Assembly (NCBI RefSeq): GCF_000002425.4
Contig: NC_037275.1
Coordinates: 2,622,954-2,686,953 of the forward strand
DNA: 64,000 bases
Source of the DNA: Physcomitrium patens
Lineage: Eukaryota > Streptophyta > Bryopsida > Funariales > Funariaceae
Reading direction: 5' to 3'
Below, piece by piece: positions 59,416 through 64,000 of this stretch. Position 1 is the first letter of the stretch, and each line of letters starts with the position of its first letter. A program made the translations under genes and the position numbers. Under the pieces are notes generated by a model that worked only from the letters and a program-made list of their open reading frames with translations, was not told the DNA's origin and searched no databases.

Positions 59416-60660
59416 TCATCTTGGTTTTGATGGATGTCGTTGATGAAAAACTTTGACTTTAGCTGATGCATTTGCTAGATTCTTGGATGGCTCCCATGTG
59501 CGCTCACTAATATCATATCCGCACCAATGAACAAGATATTCCAGCTTATTTCGGCGCCGCCTTGAGTCTAATATCTCTTCCACCTCAAATTCTTTATTAT
59601 TATCTACTTCTATAGGAGGCGGTGGCATTTGTCTTCTTCCTTGTATATCCACTGTCTTATATGGTTCAAGAAGAGACACGTGGAATACAGGATGGATCTT
59701 CATTGACTCCGGTAGATGTAACCGATATGCAACTGGGTTGATCTGTTCAGAAACAGAAAAGGGGCCAAGCCTACGATAGTCCAACTTGTCACAAGGTCGA
59801 GTGGTCTTCATATTGCGACGAAGTAGCCATACCTTATCACCCACGTTGAGTTGTGGTTGCTCTTTACGATATACATCTGCATTTATCTTTTGTCGTTCTT
59901 GAGCTTTCTTCAACTGCGCCTTCATTATTGCATGTAACTCTGACAACCGATTTGCCATATCTTCTACTGCAGGATTATCAACTTTTGAAAAATCAAAAGT
60001 ATCAAGTCGTGGATGATAGCCATAATTGGCAAAGAAAGGTGTTTGTTGCGTGGAGGAATGTACCGTATTATTATAAGCAAACTCTGCCAATGGCAGAAGG
60101 TTTGTCCAATCATCTTGTTGGTAGTTGATGGTACATCTTAAATACTGTTCCAAGACTTGGTTTACGCGCTTTGTTTGTCCATCAGTTTGAGGATGGAAAG
60201 CTGAAGATAGCTTTATGTCCACTTTTAAAATCTTGAAAAGAGTCCTCCAGAATCTCGACACAAATTGAGTTCCCCTATCCGATATGATATCTTTAGGTAA
60301 TCCATGATAGCGATAGATATTATCAATGAAAAGCTTAGCTGTTTCTTCACCTGTGATAGATTTTGTACATGGCATAAAATGTGCCATCTTGGTGAAACGA
60401 TCTACTATCACAAATATAGAATCATAAGATCTTGAGTTTGGAAGATCTGTGATGAAATCCATAGAAACAGAAGACCATGGTTGTTCTGGTATAGGTAATG
60501 GCTGAAGAAGTCCGTAAGGTCGATGTCGAGGAATTTTTGATCTTGAACAAATATCACATGATTGTACAAAGTCTTTGACTGACTTCCACATTTGTGGCCA
60601 CCAAAAATCTCTTGATATGAGTTCCAAAGTCTTATTATATCCAAAGTGCCCTGCTGCTGG
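59416..60660 (-). pseudogene. A3 integrase with chromodomain
   Basis: About 400 residues: finger end (CDICSRSKIPRHRPYGLL), core with MDFITDLPNSRSYDS, ISDRGTQFVSRFW and FHPQTDGQTKRVNQVLEQY, then the C-terminal LDYRRLGPFSVSEQINPVAY and [18 protein letters not shown], and a chromodomain (FEVEEILDSRRRRNKLEYLV, CGYDISERTWEPSKNL). In active chromoviruses the integrase inserts cDNA and the chromodomain steers it to modified histones in heterochromatin. That fits the nested setting, but steering here is inferred. Confidence 0.92.
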
Positions 60661-62950
60661 AAAGTCATGACGTGCTTAAAGAACACGTAAACGTGTTTCT
60701 CCTTCTGGAACATATAGGCGTCCTTCAAAATATAATAGATTATTCTTGAACTCGAACTTAGAAGAATCATGAGACTTGGAAGAATTATTCTCGATATCAT
60801 GAACAAGAGGGTCTGAGGACATACTGGACTGGATTTGCTTGAGAAAAGTTGAATCAACAGTCAATGTTGATTTCATTGCTCGGAGATGAAATTGCTCCGG
60901 TTTCAAGAGGACCGTTCTTTGTTGCTCAAAAGCTGCATCTCCTTCTTTTGGTACAAAATAAGAACGTCTAAATAGGGCATCGGATAAACCTTGTTGTTTT
61001 CCTGGCCGATAAGTAATAATGAACTCGAATCTTGACAAAGACATACTCCAACGAGCTTGACGACGATTCAACACGCGTGCTGACATGAAATACTCGAGGT
61101 TCTTGTGATCTGTATATACAATGACTGGATTAGAAGCACCTTCTAGATAATGACGCCATTCTTGAAAGGAATCCACGATTGCAAGAAGTTCTTTATCATG
61201 GATCTCATAATTGATCTCGGCTGCTGAGAATTTTCTTGAATGAAAAGCTATCGGATGAAGTTTGTCATCTATTCCCATTTGTTATAAAACTGCACCCAAT
61301 GCAAAATCCGATGCGTCTGTTTCCATAAAAAATGCCTTGGAAAAGTCAACACGATATAAGACTGGTGCAGAGACAAACGATGTCTTCAAGGCTTCAAATG
61401 CTGCTTCCGCTTCTTGATTCCATTGGAATTTATCTTTACTAGTCAAGCGTGTAAGTGGAGCTGCAACTCGTGAGAAGTCTTTGATGAAGATCCGATAGTA
61501 ATTGGCAAATCCCAAGAAACATTGGACATCTCTTACAGTCTTTGGAATCTTCCAATCCATGATTGTTTGGACTTTCTTAGAATCCATCATAAGACCATCA
61601 TTTGAAATGATGTATCCTAAAAAGTCAACTTGAGTAGTGTGAAATACACACTTTTCCATCTTGGCGTACAATCCTGCATCTCTGAGTTTTTGTAATACTT
61701 GACGAACATGTATTTCATGTTCTTCAACATTCTTAGAATAAATCAGGATATCGTCTAGGTAACAGACGATAAAATTATCTAAGAATTCACGAAATACATC
61801 ATTCATGAGATGTTGAAAAGCAGCTGGTGCATTCGTGAGTCCAAAAGGCATGACATTATATTCAAAATGCCCGTACCTGGTTCGAAACGCAGTCTTCCAT
61901 TCATCTCCTTCTTTGATCCGTACTAGATTATATGCTCCTCTTAGATCTATTTTTGTATAGATCTTAGCTTGATTTAACTGGTCAAGGAGTCCTGATATCA
62001 AAGGTAATGGATACCTGTTCTTGATTGTGATCTTGTTGAGTCCTCGATAGTCAACACACATTCGTAAAGATCCATTTTTTTTCTTTACGAATAAAATTGG
62101 AGCTCCTGCTGGAGATTTTGAATGGCGTATGAAATTCTTCGCTAAATTCTCGTCAATATATGTCTTGAGTTCAGCCAACTCATCTTGCGATAAACTGTAA
62201 ATTGGTCCAAATGGTGGCTGAGTTCCTTCCTTGAGATCGATTGAACAATCGTATGGGCGATGCTCAGGAAGAATATCTGCATTCTTTTTCTCAAAAACGT
62301 CTTGATAATCCTGATATTGACTTGGAATGCCACTTGAAGTCTTTACGCTTTCAGAAATAGGTGCAGCATAAATAGCAAAAGTTGATCCTTCTTTTGCTGC
62401 GTGTATAAATGCTTTTGCACCTATAAGTGCAAGTTTTACTATACTAGATTCATGGTTTTTTACTTGATTAATAGAACTGTTACTAATGCTCTGAGGAAAA
62501 TCAAGTTTACGAGAAATCCAATCTATTCGAGGATTATACTTTTCTAACCATGATAAGCCTAAAATTACTGGATTAGAGGGAGATCTAATTATATTAAAAA
62601 TTACGCAACTACTATGACCATTTATTACTACATCTACAGGAAGTGTTTCGTGAGTTACATCTCCAGAAGACAACGGACGACCATCTATGACTTCTACGTG
62701 TACAGGTTTAGTTTTTTGTATTAATGATATTCTATGACATCTAGCAAATTCTTCATCTAAAAAACAAGATGAGGCTCCTGAATCTACCAAGGCAGAGGCT
62801 TTGTAATTATTAGGTCTTAAACGCACATCTATTATAAAACAAGGAGATGGTTCTGAGGAGAGGATAGGACCTTCATTAGAAGTTGTACAAGATTCCAGCC
62901 GCACGGTCCCTATTGTAGCTGGACGTATTCGTTTTCCGACATACTGTCTT
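60660..62950 (-). pseudogene. A3 protease, reverse transcriptase and RNase H region
   Basis: Minus strand. Retropepsin ([34 protein letters not shown]), RT ([57 protein letters not shown]), tether and RNase H ([36 protein letters not shown]) and the start of the integrase finger. It is the reference copy for reading A1, A2, A4 and A6. Confidence 0.92.
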
Positions 62951-63917
62951 CTTTGACAGCCGTACTCCTCATTTTGTAGTTACGTCGCTTCTTTGGACAA
63001 TGTTGAGCAGTGTGCTTAGGTTCTCCACAATATAAGCACAATCCTTCTTGTCGACGACGAGACTTTTCTTGCTCAGTAAGAGGTTTCAAACGTACCGCAT
63101 CAATTTACATATCCTCTACTTCTGAAGGTATGTGTTGAGGAGACGTCGGTGTTGCCATTGAATTGTAGTAACGTTGAGGCCCACTTGTGCGACTCTCAGA
63201 TCGAAATTCAAAAAGTCGATTGTCGCACTTCACAGCAAAGTCAATTGCTTGACTCAATGTTTGAGGATCAGGTAAATTAAGCATCAATTTCTTTACCTCA
63301 TATTGTAATCCGTAGAGAAATTGACTCACAAGTGCGGCATCATCCCACTTGATATCAGTTGCAAGTTGTCGAAATTGCGAAGCATATAATGTTACTGATC
63401 GATTGCCTTGTCGCAAAATACGGATCTTGTTGGTTGCAACACGAATTGCATCATGTTCTCCAAACATGGATCGAAACTCCGCCAAAAAAGCCTCCAGATT
63501 ATCCAATATTGGATCTCGTCGTTCAAGAAAAGATAAAAACCATGACAATGCTGAACCTGAAAGAAGTGTACCAATGAATCTAACTTGTGACCTTGGAGTT
63601 GGATAGCTCTGGGGTTGAAGTTCAATCACTAGTTGGACCTGATTGATGAATCCTCGAAACTTGGATCTGGTACCATCAAACTTCTCGGGCAAGGCAACTC
63701 TCGGTTCTCTAACACTCGAAGGGTGTTCCATTCTGGGAGAAGGGACATGGTTTGGTGCAGATGTTGAAGCAGCCCCAATCATCTCTATATCTTCACTTCC
63801 TACCATTCTTGTTGCTCCTTGTGGTGGTAAATTGAGTTGATGCATCGCAAGCATTAACTCCCTCAATTGTTCTTGCATCTGTGTCATTGCACTCTTCATT
63901 TCAACAAGCTCTGCCAT
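62950..63917 (-). pseudogene. A3 gag
   Basis: Minus strand. Coiled-coil-like N-terminus (MAELVEMKSAMTQMQEQL), gag core (LPEKFDGTRSKFRGFINQV, FIGTLLSGSALSWF), C-terminal capsid-like part (WDDAALVSQFLYGLQYEVKK) and a nucleocapsid knuckle near 62,990-63,060. It is of the DUF4939 / retrotransposon-gag type found in Tcn1-like and mammalian RTL-type elements. Confidence 0.9.
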
Positions 63918-64000
63918 AGTAGCACTTAGAAAAGAGAAGATGTCTAATAACGCTCAAAACAAATAGAAGAGAGGAATTGATAACAAAGAAAATACTAAGA
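63918..64000 (-). other. A3 leader, cut by the window edge
   Basis: Matches the leader upstream of gag in A1 (24,091 onward) and A2 (45,996 onward). The 5' LTR should begin about 150-200 bp beyond the edge. Confidence 0.75.

Larger units (their letters stand above)
25811..64000 (-). mobile_element. A6: old family A element hosting the rest of the window (inferred, runs off the right edge)
   Basis: The minus-strand LTR start at 25,811 (TGTCAAGGACA) is interrupted by A4, resumes at 32,391 with TATAGGACCTCTAATATG, and its terminal part ends at 51,106 (TGTCCATGACA) beside a polypurine tract. Internal family A sequence then runs 51,107-57,359, interrupted by a solo LTR. It is cut again at 57,360 by a B-like LTR that holds A3, so its gag remainder and 5' LTR should lie beyond 64,000. 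Joining 25,811 to 51,106 as one LTR is an inference from segment order and total length. Heavily broken, dozens of breaks; the oldest layer here. Confidence 0.6.
58647..64000 (-). mobile_element. A3: family A chromovirus, best-preserved copy, runs off the right edge
   Basis: Minus-strand element in the B-like LTR. 3' LTR 58,647-59,176, polypurine tract, part of the unrecognised 3' stretch, then chromodomain, integrase, RNase H, RT, protease, gag and leader to the window end. The 5' LTR is outside. Only about three or four breaks in view, so it is probably among the younger insertions, although its LTR is a different subtype (530 bp, GTATGTCCGTGACA end) from A1 and A2. Confidence 0.88.

Noticed and set aside
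1-64000. Ty1/copia elements, LINEs, Helitrons, tRNA or rRNA genes
   Set aside because: I looked for copia-order pol domains, LINE-type RT, Helitron ends and tRNA-like folds, and saw none that could be supported.

Overview
This window is a block of plant heterochromatin built almost entirely from nested Ty3/gypsy LTR retrotransposons. I found no host protein gene, rRNA, tRNA, CRISPR array or bacterial-type operon. The DNA is visibly AT-rich. The commonest element is a chromodomain-carrying gypsy element of the Tcn1-like type (DUF4939-like gag, Tf2-like integrase), a group I associate with mosses. My best guess is therefore a moss such as Physcomitrium; this is an inference from element type and base composition, not a proof.

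Three families make up the window. Family A is a chromovirus with LTRs of about 530-563 bp (TGTCA...TGACA, 5-bp target duplications); five copies are seen. Family C is a relative of A with a 416-bp LTR; one copy. Family B has 1.3-1.55 kb LTRs (TGTCG...CGACA, 4-bp target duplications), a gag / protease / RT-RNaseH-integrase layout and no chromodomain that I can see. It has three internal-bearing copies, one solo LTR, and two more diverged LTR-only relatives.

Layout: 1-728 is AT-rich flank. 729-24,821 is A1 (minus strand, target duplication GTAAT), holding B1 (966-9,608, in its 3' LTR) and B2 (14,038-23,090, plus strand, at the protease/gag side). 24,827-25,810 is AT-rich flank with a microsatellite. 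From 25,811 to beyond the right edge I read one old A copy (A6, minus strand) opened up by later arrivals: A4 (26,052-32,385) inside its 3' LTR; C (33,339-50,972) inside or next to the same LTR; a solo B-like LTR (52,701-54,322) in its integrase region; and a B-like LTR (57,360-58,646) in its gag, itself interrupted by A3 (58,647 to past 64,000). Within C sits A2 (34,182-46,772), within A2 sits B3 (35,291 to about 44,350), and within B3 sits a solo B LTR (37,115-38,494). That makes a stack five deep.

All elements are broken fossils, although A3, B1 and B2 keep long readable domains. By-eye LTR divergence is roughly 3% (B1, A1), 4% (A2), 6% (B2), 9% (B3) and 13-15% (A4). If a common plant rate near 1e-8 per site per year applied, this would mean about one to several million years. 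The nesting order contradicts the simple LTR clock for family B.

The most novel-looking item is a short conserved coding stretch between the chromodomain and the 3' LTR of family A, present in diverged copies, that I do not recognise. Also notable are a TATA-proximal 13-bp hairpin in the A LTR with a parallel in C, a primer-binding-like site set about 23-27 nt inside the LTR, and the palindromic ends of the B LTR.
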